Assembly: GCF_014644535.1 (NCBI RefSeq)
Contig: NZ_BMKW01000016.1
Span: forward strand, 80,752-144,751
Length of the DNA: 64,000 nt
Reading direction: 5' to 3'
DNA from: Neoroseomonas lacus
Lineage (GTDB): Bacteria; Pseudomonadota; Alphaproteobacteria; Acetobacterales; Acetobacteraceae
The translations under genes and the position numbers were made by a program. The notes beneath the pieces are model-generated. The model saw nothing but the letters and a program-made list of their open reading frames with translations. It ran no database searches and was not told where the DNA came from. Below, one piece after another: positions 45,303 through 55,973 of this stretch (positions within the stretch are counted from its first letter, which is position 1; every line of letters starts with the position of its first letter).

Positions 45303-46418
45303 TCACACCGGATCCAACCGCAGGATCGCCCCATCCGGCGCATCCGTCAGCAGGAACACTCGCCCATCCGCCCCCACTACCACGTTACGGAGGCGCGTCT
45401 TGCCCCACAGCAGCCGCTCCTCCCCGGTGACGCGGTCGCCCTCGGTGGACAACCGTACCAACCCGGGCGTGTTCAGCGCCGCGACGAACAGGCTGCGCTG
45501 CCACCCCGGAAACGCTGCTCCGTCATAGAAGGCGATGCCGGAGGGGCTGACCGAGGGCACCCACACATGGATCGGGTCCTCGATGCCGGGGGCCGAGGTC
45601 TCACGTGAAATGCGCGGCCCCCAGTATTCGCGCCCGAAGCTGACCACCGGCCAGCCGTAATTGCCGCCGCGGCGGATGACGTTGACCTCGTCCCCGCCGC
45701 GCGGCCCGAACTCGGCTTCCCACAGACTGCCAGTCCAGGGGTTCACGGCGAGGCCCTGTGGGTGGCGATGGCCATAGGACCAGATCTCGCCGCGCGCATC
45801 GGTGCGGCCGACGAAGGGGTTGTCGTCCGGCATGCGGCCGTCGCGCGTCAGACGGATGACCTTGCCGGCCAGATCGTCGAGCCGCTGGGCGCGGGCGCGC
45901 TCATTGCGCTCGCCGGTCGAGAGATACAGGTGCCCGTCGCGGCCGAAGGCGATGCGGCAGCCGTAATGCTGTCGGCCCGATTCCTGCGCCGGCGTGGCGT
46001 CGAGCAACCGGCGCAACCCGGTCAGCGCATCGTTGGTGGGGGAGAGCCGCGCGGTGACCAGGCGCGTCAGCGCGCCGCCCGGCACTGCCGCCGCCTGGCA
46101 GAGAAACACCTCCCGCGTGCGGACGAAATCCGGCGCCAGGGCGATGTCGAGCAGCCCGCCCTGACTGGCGGCCTCGACGGGCGGCACGCCGGCGAGCGGG
46201 GCGGAGACGCGTCCATCGGGTGTCACGCGGCGCAGCCGGCCGGGCCGTTCGGTAACCAGCATCGACCCGTCCGGGAGGAAGGCCGCACCCCAGGGGTGTT
46301 CGAGCCCGGTCGCGAACGTCGTGACGCGAAAGGTCGCGCGCTCCGAGACGATCGGCGCGTCCTGCGCCAATGCGGGCGTGGCGAGCAGGGCGAGGGTGAG
46401 GATGGCGCGGCGGATCAT
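45303..46418 (-). CDS. PQQ-dependent sugar dehydrogenase-family (YliI/Asd-like) protein
   Basis: Secreted beta-propeller protein of 371 aa with signal peptide RRAILTLALLATPALAQ. The frame is open far upstream, but ATG 46418 starts the signal. Landmarks: FATGLEHPWGAAFLPDGSML (about 38), ESGRQHYGCRIAFGRDGHLY (catalytic-His region, about 145), WSYGHRHPQGLAVNP (about 215), EFGPRGGDEVNVIRRGGNYG (about 237). Probably a periplasmic aldose or soluble glucose dehydrogenase; cofactor use is inferred from the family. Confidence 0.9.
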   Translation of the reverse strand: MIRRAILTLALLATPALAQDAPIVSERATFRVTTFATGLEHPWGAAFLPDGSMLVTERPGRLRRVTPDGRVSAPLAGVPPVEAASQGGLLDIALAPDFVRTREVFLCQAAAVPGGALTRLVTARLSPTNDALTGLRRLLDATPAQESGRQHYGCRIAFGRDGHLYLSTGERNERARAQRLDDLAGKVIRLTRDGRMPDDNPFVGRTDARGEIWSYGHRHPQGLAVNPWTGSLWEAEFGPRGGDEVNVIRRGGNYGWPVVSFGREYWGPRISRETSAPGIEDPIHVWVPSVSPSGIAFYDGAAFPGWQRSLFVAALNTPGLVRLSTEGDRVTGEERLLWGKTRLRNVVVGADGRVFLLTDAPDGAILRLDPV

Positions 46419-46508
46419 GCAGGGCAGGTGGGCTTGCCGCCCGGGACCCGCAAGCTTTGCAGCCGTGCCGTACGGGTGCAGGCTTGCCGGCAACGGAGGA
46501 AACCAGGC

Positions 46509-47342
46509 ATGCAGGACAACACGCGTTTCGATGGCCGCGTCGCCATCGTTACCGGCGCCGGGTCGCGCGACCCGGGCACCGGCACCACCACGGTCGGCAA
46601 TGGCCGCGCCATCGCCACGCTGCTGGCGCGGCGCGGGGCGAAGGTGCTGCTGCTCGATGTCGAGCTGGGCTGGCTCAAGGGCACCGGCGACATGATCCAT
46701 GCCGAGGGCGGCACCAGTGCCTCGGCGGTGTGCGACGTCTCGAAGCCCGCCGATTGCGCGGCCGCGGTGGCCGAGGCGGTCCGGTTGTGGGGCCGGGTGG
46801 ACATTCTCATCAACAATGTCGGCCTCAGCGGCCCGCCGGGCGATGCGACCGTGCTCGACCTCGATGCCTGGGACCACGGCATGGCCGTGAACGTGAAATC
46901 CATGGTGCTGATGGCGCGCTACGCGGTGCCGGAAATGCGCAAGCAGGGTGCCGGCGCAATCGTCAACATGGCTTCCATCGCCGGCTTGCAGGGCGGCCAT
47001 CCGGGCCTGCTCTACGCCACCTCGAAGGGCGCCATCGTGCAGATGACGCGCGCCATGGCCGCGCATCACGGCGGCGACCTGATCCGCGTGAACGCAGTCG
47101 CGCCCGGCTATGTCTATACGCCGATGGTCGCCTCGCGCGGCATGTCGGATGAGTTGCGCGAGCAGCGCGCGACGGCGGGATTGCTGAAGGTTGAAGGCTC
47201 CGCCTGGGATGTCGCGGAGGCGGCCTGCTTCCTCGCCTCGCCGGCGGCGCGCTGGATCACCGGCGTGACGTTGCCGGTCGATGCCGGGCGGTCGGCCGGC
47301 AATGTCGGCGCCACGCCGAAGCCGAGCGGGCTGGTGCGGTAG
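46509..47342 (+). CDS. SDR-family oxidoreductase
   Basis: A 277-aa Rossmann-fold dehydrogenase. ATG 46509 has GGAGGAAA nine bases upstream. The cofactor region is VTGAGSRDPGTGTTTVGNGR, a longer glycine loop than usual. Then come LINNVGLSGPPG, catalytic Ser in MASIAGLQ, and YATSKGAIVQM with Tyr and Lys in place. The C-terminal ASPAARWITGVTLPVDAG is typical. It is divergent from the sugar dehydrogenase gene and 11 bp upstream of a truncated LysR gene. Confidence 0.92.
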   Translation: MQDNTRFDGRVAIVTGAGSRDPGTGTTTVGNGRAIATLLARRGAKVLLLDVELGWLKGTGDMIHAEGGTSASAVCDVSKPADCAAAVAEAVRLWGRVDILINNVGLSGPPGDATVLDLDAWDHGMAVNVKSMVLMARYAVPEMRKQGAGAIVNMASIAGLQGGHPGLLYATSKGAIVQMTRAMAAHHGGDLIRVNAVAPGYVYTPMVASRGMSDELREQRATAGLLKVEGSAWDVAEAACFLASPAARWITGVTLPVDAGRSAGNVGATPKPSGLVR

Positions 47343-48288
47343 CTGCCTCGATCATGCCGTCGCCGCCGGATTGGGTCACCCTGCGCCTGTTCCTCGGCTG
47401 CCTCGATGCGGGCAGTGTGACGCGGGCGGCGGATCGCTGCGGCATCGACATCTCGGCGAAGGCGTTGCAATCGCCACTCTCGCGGTACTTGCGCGCGGCG
47501 GTGCTGAGCGCCTGCATCATCACGGTCTGGAAGGTCGCGCCGACCGTGAGCAATTTGTAGCCGCGATCGGTATACTCAAAGGCGTTGTAGGACGGCTCGG
47601 CGCGGCCTTCGGCGCCGACGCGGCCCTGGGCCTTCTTGCCCGCAATGGATTGCGACAGCACGCCGGGCAGTTCGGCCCGCGCGCGCGCCAAGTGTTCCTC
47701 CGTGAAGACGCGCGGCCAGATGATGTCCGCCCCCGCCTCCTTCCACAGGTGGAAGCGACGCAGGCTCTCCTCGAAGGCGGCCTCCTTGTCAGCGCAGGCG
47801 ATGGAGGAGGTCGCGCCCGAGCGCGCCATGACGAGGAAATCCTCGCTGCGCCGGCGGTCGCAGATCGCCTTGATCTTGTCGGCGATGCCTTCAGCGCTCA
47901 TCAGCAACGGGATGAAGGGCGGCAGCCACGGGCATTTGTCGTCGCCGTAATCGTCGATATGGATGGCGGCGGCGCCGGCGCGTTCGAATTCATGCGCCCA
48001 GTGCACGGCGGAGGCGATGTCGCGCTCGCTGCCATAGCCGCTCTCGAAATCCGCCATCAGCGGGATCTCGATATGATCGGTGATGCTGAAGATGCGGTCA
48101 CGTGTCTCGGCGGCCGAGAGCAATCCGATATCCGGCAGGCCGACCGAGGCGGCGAGTTGCGAGGAGCCAAGTTTCACCGCATCGAGCCCGGCGCGTTCCT
48201 CGATGATGGCCGAGAGTGAGTCCCACACGCCGCCGCAGAGGATCGTCTCATTCGCCAGCAATCGGCGGCGCAGATCTGATACTGCCAT
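47257..48288 (-). CDS. Isocitrate lyase/PEP mutase-family protein with an aberrant C-terminal tail
   Basis: TIM-barrel C-C or C-P lyase family member, 343 aa from ATG 48288. Family blocks: CGGVWDSLSAIIEERAGLDA (about 19), PLMADFESGYGSE (metal site, about 76), RAGAAAIHIDDYGDDKCPWL (about 104) and VMARSGATSS (about 157). Homology ends near residue 280 (YRESGDCNAFAEM). The remaining 63 residues (Arg/Pro/Ala-rich) are simply the reverse strand of the truncated LysR gene and of the SDR 3' end. The original stop appears lost by a deletion. The catalytic core is complete. Confidence 0.83.
   Translation of the reverse strand: MAVSDLRRRLLANETILCGGVWDSLSAIIEERAGLDAVKLGSSQLAASVGLPDIGLLSAAETRDRIFSITDHIEIPLMADFESGYGSERDIASAVHWAHEFERAGAAAIHIDDYGDDKCPWLPPFIPLLMSAEGIADKIKAICDRRRSEDFLVMARSGATSSIACADKEAAFEESLRRFHLWKEAGADIIWPRVFTEEHLARARAELPGVLSQSIAGKKAQGRVGAEGRAEPSYNAFEYTDRGYKLLTVGATFQTVMMQALSTAARKYRESGDCNAFAEMSMPQRSAARVTLPASRQPRNRRRVTQSGGDGMIEAATAPARSASAWRRHCRPTARHRPATSRR
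47354..47446 (+). pseudogene. 5' fragment of a LysR-family regulator gene
   Basis: From ATG 47354 the frame reads PDWVTLRLFLGCLDAGSVTRAADRCGI, split around a classic LysR helix-turn-helix start, 11 bp after the SDR stop. After about 31 codons the similarity stops abruptly. The sequence becomes the complement of the PEP-mutase-family gene, and the frame closes at 47560. More than 250 residues are missing, so the gene is a relic of a deletion. Confidence 0.7.
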
Positions 48289-48420
48289 CTCGTCGTTTCC
48301 ATCCGTTGGTGATGGCACCTTGCGGTCGGGCTGCACGCGGCGGAAGAACAGCTTCGCGAAGGCGGCGTTCGCACCCGGCAAATGCATGGGCCCTTGCCTG
48401 GTTTGGAACATAGAGCGAAC

Positions 48421-48891
48421 ATGAGCGCCATGGACGCCGCCACCCGCACCCTCTCCGTCACCCGCGCCGCGGCGCGCTTCTGTGCGCTGCGCGGCTGGGC
48501 ACCGATCGAGCAGGTGCCGCTGCCCGATGGCCGCCGCGCCGACATCCTGGCGCTGCGGCCGGGCGGCGAGTTCGTCATCATCGAGGTGAAATCCTGCGCG
48601 CGGGATTTCCTCACCGACGCGAAATGGTGGGATTACCGGGCCTGGTGCGACCAGCTGTATTTCGCGGTAGACCTCGACTTCCCGCAGGGCCTGCTGCCGG
48701 CCGAGGTCGGCCTCGTGGTGGCCGATGACCGCGAGGCGGCACTGATCCGCGAAGCGCCCGAACACCGCCTGGCCGCGGCACGCCGGCGCGCGCTGGTGCA
48801 GCGCATGGCGATGCTGGCGGCCGGACGGCTGGCGGCGCTGTCCGACCCGGCGGGGGCGGCAGAGATGCGCGCGGCGCTGCGGCTCGAGTGA
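48421..48891 (+). CDS. mmcB: MmcB-family DNA repair protein
   Basis: A 156-aa protein of the alphaproteobacterial MmcB (PD-(D/E)xK nuclease-like) family linked to mitomycin C resistance. ATG 48421 is the first sensible start. Core nuclease-like motifs: RADILALRPGGEFVIIEVKS (Asp...Glu-x-Lys, about 39-58), FLTDAKWWDYRAWCDQLYFA and PAEVGLVVAD. Divergent to the PEP-mutase-family gene, with about 130 bp between starts. Confidence 0.87.
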   Translation: MSAMDAATRTLSVTRAAARFCALRGWAPIEQVPLPDGRRADILALRPGGEFVIIEVKSCARDFLTDAKWWDYRAWCDQLYFAVDLDFPQGLLPAEVGLVVADDREAALIREAPEHRLAAARRRALVQRMAMLAAGRLAALSDPAGAAEMRAALRLE

Positions 48892-48904
48892 TGCCGCGCG
48901 GCGC

Positions 48905-49115
48905 CTGATACCAGCGGCCGAATTCTTCGATCGCCGGCATTCGACTTTTGACGTCGTCAGGTACGCCTACGCGTGACGTGCCGCAGGCATGCTGTTCGCG
49001 TAATGCGCAATCCTCCGGATTGCCAGGCTTTCGACGGCCTCCCGCGGGCCGCATGCGCGACCTCGGCATGATGCAAAGCCGCGTGCCGTTGGCATAGCGT
49101 CCTGATCGCGACGTT
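48905..49115. repeat. R4 repeat, copy 2
   Basis: Fills the gap between mmcB and the patatin gene. It aligns with 40944-41072 through GTGCCGCAGGCATG, TTCGCG, GCGCAATCC/GGATTGCC, AGGCTTTCG, GCGGGCC and CCTCGGCA. Near its left end is GATACCAGCGG, the complement of the CCGCTGGTAT at the left of copy 1. Confidence 0.6.
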
Positions 49116-49138
49116 CTGCGGACGTCGCGGGCCTGTCG

Positions 49139-50383
49139 CTATGGCCCGCCGTTGTTGCGCTCGATCGAGGCGATCGGGCGCAGGGACGTCGCCCAGCGAT
49201 TGCCCTCCAGCCCCTGCCGATACCCGTACTCGAACAGCGCGCGCATGAAGGCCGTCTCGAAGGGTTCCGAGCGCGGCGCCTGGAACTCCGGGCCGATATA
49301 GGCGAGGCGGAAATTAACCCCGTCGCGCTGCGTGGTGAGGTAGATGCGCGTGATGTCGTTGACAGCACTGAAATGCAGCAGCGTCGATGCCGAGCGCGAC
49401 GCGATGCCGAGGATCGAGCGATTGGTCGACGACCACTCCGTATCGAGCCGCCCATTTCGTACTACCCAGGCGGTGCGCTCGCGCTCCGGCCGGCCGCGCG
49501 TCACGGGACGCAGCGAGAGCGTCGGCGGGTAGAGGAACATCTGCAGCGCCGCCCCGCCATCGACATGCATTTCCTGATAGGCGTGACCATCGAGATCCAC
49601 ATCGACCAGCACCGGCGGGAAGGCACCGGGGATGGAGGCGGAAGCAAGCAGGATGCGGCGGAACAGCTCCAGCGCCTGCGGGTGGCCGCTCGCCGCGATG
49701 GCACCGATGTTCCACAGCACCGGCCGGCCGAGGTCGAGATTGGTGGTGCCGATCAGCAGCAGCCGACCGCGACCGTATTCGGCGGCGATGGCCGCCATCA
49801 TCGCCTCGTTCACATGCCGTGCGATCAGGCGATAGAGCGGCGAGGTGTCCGCCAGCGCCTCGCCGAACAGCACGGCGCGTACCAGGCTGCCCATTTGGAT
49901 CACGTCATGCGGGGCGACGTCGGCGAACACCTCGCGCAGCTGCGCGTCATAGGCGGGGCCGAGGAAGGCGAAGGGCGCGATCAGCGCGCCGGCGGAAATG
50001 CCGGTGACGACATCGAAGGCGGGGCGCCGGCCGGAGGCGGTCCAACCCACCAGCAGCCCGGCGCCGAAGGCACCGTTGTCGCCGCCGCCGGACAAAGCGA
50101 GGAAATTCCGCGCCGCCAGTGCCTGACGCGGACCGGCGATCGCGGCTTGGCGCTGATTGAGCTGGACAATCTCGCGCAGCAGCGGTTCGGTTTCCGCATC
50201 GGGCCAGAAGCGCGCATTGGCGATGCCGACGATGGGCAGTGCCTGCGTCGCCGCGAGCGGCGGCGGGTCGAGGCGATGGATGTTGCCGCAGCCGACCAGC
50301 GCGAGGAGAGCCATGAACAGCGCCATCACGCCGATGCCGCGGCGGCGCGAAAGCCTGTTCGTCAAGGCCGCCTCTCCGTTCAT
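49139..50383 (-). CDS. Patatin-like phospholipase family lipoprotein
   Basis: Predicted Ser-Asp dyad acyl hydrolase of 414 aa. Lipobox LALVGC at about 27-32 makes it a lipoprotein. The oxyanion loop is ALSGGGDNGAFGAG near residue 96, the nucleophile motif VTGISAGALIAPF (GxSxG) near 127, and the dyad Asp in VDGGAALQM near 272. The rest is the patatin fold. It overlaps the AI-2E transporter stop (ATGA), so it is the second gene of a pair. Substrate unknown. Confidence 0.9.
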   Translation of the reverse strand: MNGEAALTNRLSRRRGIGVMALFMALLALVGCGNIHRLDPPPLAATQALPIVGIANARFWPDAETEPLLREIVQLNQRQAAIAGPRQALAARNFLALSGGGDNGAFGAGLLVGWTASGRRPAFDVVTGISAGALIAPFAFLGPAYDAQLREVFADVAPHDVIQMGSLVRAVLFGEALADTSPLYRLIARHVNEAMMAAIAAEYGRGRLLLIGTTNLDLGRPVLWNIGAIAASGHPQALELFRRILLASASIPGAFPPVLVDVDLDGHAYQEMHVDGGAALQMFLYPPTLSLRPVTRGRPERERTAWVVRNGRLDTEWSSTNRSILGIASRSASTLLHFSAVNDITRIYLTTQRDGVNFRLAYIGPEFQAPRSEPFETAFMRALFEYGYRQGLEGNRWATSLRPIASIERNNGGP

Positions 50384-51393
50384 TGCTTGCCCGACAGCAA
50401 CGTGGCGACCCAGCGGCTGCCGTCGAAGCGCTCACAGATGGTCAGCGCAGCGATCAGCGCCGGCACGCCGATGAAGGCGCCCGGCACGCCCCAGAGGAAG
50501 GCGCCGAGGAACACCGCCACCAGCACCATGAAAGGCGAGATGGCCAGTCGCGCGCCGGCAAGCCGCGGTTCGATGTAGCTGCCCGACAGGAACTGGATCA
50601 CCTGCAGGCAGGCGAAGACGGCGATCGCCGCCTGCCAGGAGCCGAATTGCAGGATGGCGAAGACCGTCGGGAACAAGGTGGCGAGGAAGGAGCCGATGAA
50701 GGGGATGTAGTTCAGGACGAAGGCGATCACGCCCCATTCGGCGGCGAGCTCGAGCCCCATCGCGTAGGCGAAGGCAAAGACGGCGAGGCCGGTGAAGGCG
50801 CTCATCACCGTGCGCACGGCCATGTAAGTGCGCAGCTTCGACGAGGTCTCTGACAGCGCACCGAGCATCGCCTCGGCGGTGCTGCCCATGGTCGCGAGGC
50901 TGCGTGCCACGGCGCCGGTCTCGAGCAGGCCGAGGATCATGAACACCAGCGTGACGGCGACGAAGGTCAGCAGGCCCTGGAGTTGCGAGAGCACTTCCTG
51001 CGCGAGGCGGACTAGCGACCGCATGTTGAAATGTTCGGCGATGATGGGGTCGATCTCGATCCCTTGCGCTGCCGCCCATTCCAGTTTGCGCAGATAGAGT
51101 TCCTGCAGCATCGCGCCATTGGCGACCACCCAGGCGCCGACGCGCCCGAAGCCCCAGGAGGCGAGGAACACCATCACCCCCACCACCGTAAGGCTGACGA
51201 GCAGCGTGACGATCATTGCGACCGCCCCGCCGAGGCGTGGCTCCAGCCCGCGCTGCAACGGCCAGGCCAGCGCGATGACGAACAGCGCGAAAGCGACGGG
51301 GGCGAGCACCGACTGCGCCAGCGACAACGCCGCGGCAACGAGGATGGCGGTGCAGACACCGGCCATGGTGCGAAGGGCGCTGTCAGTGATCAT
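50380..51393 (-). CDS. AI-2E family transporter (PerM/TqsA-like)
   Basis: Multi-helix inner-membrane protein of about 337 aa from ATG 51393; the frame is open to 51450. Helices include VLAPVAFALFVIALAWPL, MIVTLLVSLTVVGVMVFLA, LLTFVAVTLVFMILGLLETG, WGVIAFVLNYIPFIGSFLAT and ISPFMVLVAVFLGAFLWGVPG. The last blocks are the family hallmark. The real substrate is uncertain; some members are Na+/H+ antiporters. First gene of the pair with the patatin lipoprotein. Confidence 0.9.
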   Translation of the reverse strand: MITDSALRTMAGVCTAILVAAALSLAQSVLAPVAFALFVIALAWPLQRGLEPRLGGAVAMIVTLLVSLTVVGVMVFLASWGFGRVGAWVVANGAMLQELYLRKLEWAAAQGIEIDPIIAEHFNMRSLVRLAQEVLSQLQGLLTFVAVTLVFMILGLLETGAVARSLATMGSTAEAMLGALSETSSKLRTYMAVRTVMSAFTGLAVFAFAYAMGLELAAEWGVIAFVLNYIPFIGSFLATLFPTVFAILQFGSWQAAIAVFACLQVIQFLSGSYIEPRLAGARLAISPFMVLVAVFLGAFLWGVPGAFIGVPALIAALTICERFDGSRWVATLLSGKQ

Positions 51394-51488
51394 TCGAGCC
51401 CGGTCATCGTGTTGCAGGGTGAGCTTTGCAGGTTGCGCTCCACCCTCCATCGGCGCGATGCAGGGCGCAAGGTCTGCACGGAGTTGTC

Positions 51489-52922
51489 ATGATCGGTTTC
51501 CTGTCGCGCAGCCTGCGCCGTGCCGTGGTGGCGGTGGTGCTGCTGCTGCTGCTTTTCGTCGGCGTGCGCGTGTGGGATGTGCAGAGCGGCCCACCGCTTG
51601 GCCCGTGGCACGAATTCGTCCCGCCGGAGCTGTCGGTCGCCGCGCTCGACCACAGCGACTGGACAGGTTGGATGGCCGCCGAGAATGCCGCCTTCGCGGC
51701 GACGCGCGCCGCCGTGACGGAGCGGCTCGACATCACGGATCGCGTCGCCACCAATCGCTGGTTCGAGGGCAGCCCGGTGAATCCGGCTAATCTGGCGAGC
51801 GACTGGAACCGTTCCTTCGTGCTGGAGCCCGCCGGCCCGCCGGCCGGCGTCGCAGTGTTCCTGCACGGGCTGACGGATGCGCCCTACAGCCTGCGGCACC
51901 TGGCCGAGGCGTATCGTGAGCGGGGATACCTGGCCGTCGCCATTCGCCTGCCGGGCCACGGCATAGTGCCGGGCGGGCTGACCGAGGCGGTGTGGGAAGA
52001 CTGGATGGCGGCGACGCGCTTGGCGGTGCGGGCGGCGCGGGCGCGCGTGCCGGTTGGGCCGCTGCATCTGGTGGGTTATTCGAATGGCGGCGCGCTGGCG
52101 CTGAAGCACGCGCTGGATGCGGTCGAGAATCCGTCACTGCCGCGGGCCGATCGGCTCGTGCTGCTGTCGCCGATGGTGGGCGTGACGGCCTTCGCTCGCT
52201 TTGCCGGGCTGGCAGGCTTGCCCGCCTTCCTGCCGCGTTTCGCCAAGACGGCCTGGCTCGACATCCTGCCGGAGTTCAACCCGTTCAAGTTCAATTCCTT
52301 CCCGGTCAACGCGGCGCGGCAGACCTATCGGCTGACCAGCGCGTTGGATGCGCAACTCGACCGGCTGGCGCAAGCGGGGCGGCTGGCGGCGCTGCCGCCG
52401 GTGTTGACCTTCCAGTCGGTGGTGGATGCGACGGTGTCGACGCCGGCGGTGCTGACGCGGCTGTATGATCGCCTGCCTGACAATGGCAGCGAGTTGGTGT
52501 TGTTCGACCTCAATCGCAGCATGCGGTTCGGGCCGCTGTTCGCAACCGGCATCGATCGCGTGCTGGACCGCATCCTGCCCCCGGCGACGCGACGCTACGC
52601 GGTGACGGTGGTGGGCAATGACGGTGTGACGGTTGCCGCGACGGCGCGCCGCATCGTGCCGGGCAGCGACATCGAGGCGACGCAGCCGCTCGGCATCGAC
52701 TGGCCACGCGACGTCTATTCGCTGTCGCATGTTGCGCTGCCGTTTCCGGCCTCGGATGGGCTGTATGGCGGGGCACCGGATCCGACGGATTCGATGGGCG
52801 TCGCGCTGGGTGTGCTGGCGGTGCGGGGGGAACGCGGCGTGCTGGTGATGGATGCCGGCTTCTTCACCCGCGTCACCTGGAACCCGTTCTTCGCGTATCT
52901 GCTGGAGCGGGTGGGGCCATAG
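51489..52922 (+). CDS. Membrane-anchored alpha/beta hydrolase
   Basis: A 477-aa protein with one N-terminal helix (AVVAVVLLLLLFVGVRVW) and a periplasmic hydrolase domain. The oxyanion part is VAVFLHGLTDAPYS near 123. The nucleophile elbow is LHLVGYSNGGALAL near 195. Late Asp/His candidates are VVDATVSTP near 315 and SLSHVALPFP near 415. ATG 51489 has CGGAG seven bases upstream. It is divergent from the AI-2E gene. An esterase or lipase-like role is likely. Confidence 0.82.
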   Translation: MIGFLSRSLRRAVVAVVLLLLLFVGVRVWDVQSGPPLGPWHEFVPPELSVAALDHSDWTGWMAAENAAFAATRAAVTERLDITDRVATNRWFEGSPVNPANLASDWNRSFVLEPAGPPAGVAVFLHGLTDAPYSLRHLAEAYRERGYLAVAIRLPGHGIVPGGLTEAVWEDWMAATRLAVRAARARVPVGPLHLVGYSNGGALALKHALDAVENPSLPRADRLVLLSPMVGVTAFARFAGLAGLPAFLPRFAKTAWLDILPEFNPFKFNSFPVNAARQTYRLTSALDAQLDRLAQAGRLAALPPVLTFQSVVDATVSTPAVLTRLYDRLPDNGSELVLFDLNRSMRFGPLFATGIDRVLDRILPPATRRYAVTVVGNDGVTVAATARRIVPGSDIEATQPLGIDWPRDVYSLSHVALPFPASDGLYGGAPDPTDSMGVALGVLAVRGERGVLVMDAGFFTRVTWNPFFAYLLERVGP

Positions 52923-53274
52923 GGCGCCGACCCATACGCATGACGGTTGGAACCGCAGACGGGCTTTGCCTTTCTCCCGATCTCACCTCACCGCGGGGAT
53001 CTATTGAAGGTGCAAAGCAACGCCAATGGGAGGGGCCCCTCTGCCCGAGGCCTTTGGGAACCGATGCTTGGTGTTGGGCAGGGTGGGCGCTTCTCCGAGC
53101 TGAGCGCGTGTCTCACCCGGTACCCAGCGCATTGCTCGGCATTGTGCCCGGCGAGACCTTTCCATTTTCGTGGGACCGTCGGGCCCAACGTCAAGTCGAG
53201 GTGTCCAGAGGCCCTGGGGCCTTTGGCGGGGTGAGGTTCGGAGAGGGGCAGAGCCCCTCTCCGAGGCCCCCATG
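52923..53274. other. 352-bp intergenic region
   Basis: Mostly occupied by R1 copy g (53026-53266). The first 100 bp show nothing recognisable. Confidence 0.6.
53026..53266. repeat. R1 inverted-repeat element, copy g
   Basis: Left arm 53026-53082 (GGGAGGGGCCCCT, GAGGCCTTTGGGAACCGATG) and right arm 53181-53266 (AAGTCGAGGTGTCCAGAGGC, GGGGCCTTTGGCGGGGTGAG, GAGAGGGGCAGAGCCCCTCTC) face each other. The spacer is unique. It lies between two convergent genes. Confidence 0.8.
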
Positions 53275-53502
53275 TCAGTCGTAATACCCGCGCCGCGGCC
53301 GTGGCGTCGTCGCCGCGCCCACCAGCGCGCCGCCGGCACCGCCGATTGCCGCGCCTACCAGTGGCGACCCACCGGTCAGTGCCGCGACGCCTGCGCCCGC
53401 GCCGGCGCCGAGGCCGCCGCCGATCAGCGCGCGGTTGCCCGCGGGGTCGGCGCAGGCGGTGACGCTCAGCCCGAGAAGCACGACGGCCAGAATGCGTTTC
53501 AT
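53275..53502 (-). CDS. Small glycine-zipper lipoprotein
   Basis: A 75-aa protein from ATG 53502 with signal MKRILAVVLLGLSVTAC (lipidated Cys17). A glycine-zipper stretch follows (GGGLGAGAGAGVAALTGG, AAIGGAGGALVGAAT), and the end is RPRRGYYD. The longer open frame to 53634 has no homology. Probably an envelope-associated lipoprotein of unknown role, as in many alphaproteobacteria. The ATG is preceded by GGAGGCAC. Confidence 0.8.
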   Translation of the reverse strand: MKRILAVVLLGLSVTACADPAGNRALIGGGLGAGAGAGVAALTGGSPLVGAAIGGAGGALVGAATTPRPRRGYYD

Positions 53503-53605
53503 GATGTGCCTCCATCGATGGTGTTCGATGGGAGCAGTACAATCGACGCGTGTGTCGCGAGGCTGGCAGAAAAGGGGCAGGGCTGCCCCCGGTTTCACGA
53601 TCGCG

Positions 53606-55795
<2,190 letters not shown>

Positions 55796-55916
55796 GGGAA
55801 CAGAGATGGTTCATCGCGGTGCGAATTGCCACCTCGCGGATCGCCCCGGCGCGAAGCCCGGAGCGGCTCGCGCTCGTTCCGGCTCACGGAATCCACGCCA
55901 GGTTATTGTTTTTGCG

Positions 55917-55973
55917 GGCATCTTCACCCGATCAGGTGTTTCCACCTGATCGGGCGCTGCTCTACAGCGCGAC
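55917..55973. repeat. R3-type hairpin upstream of uvrB
   Basis: GGGCATCTTCAC is followed by CCGATCAGGTG / CACCTGATCGG (perfect 11-bp stem, TTTC loop) and GCGCTGCTCTAC. It lies in the 166-bp gap between uvrB and the hydrolase gene. No LexA box was recognised there. Confidence 0.7.

Noticed and set aside
45762..46508. N-terminal 249 codons of the open frame that ends in the second SDR
   Set aside because: This part is antisense to the PQQ-type dehydrogenase. The SDR has its own ATG at 46509 with a good ribosome-binding site.
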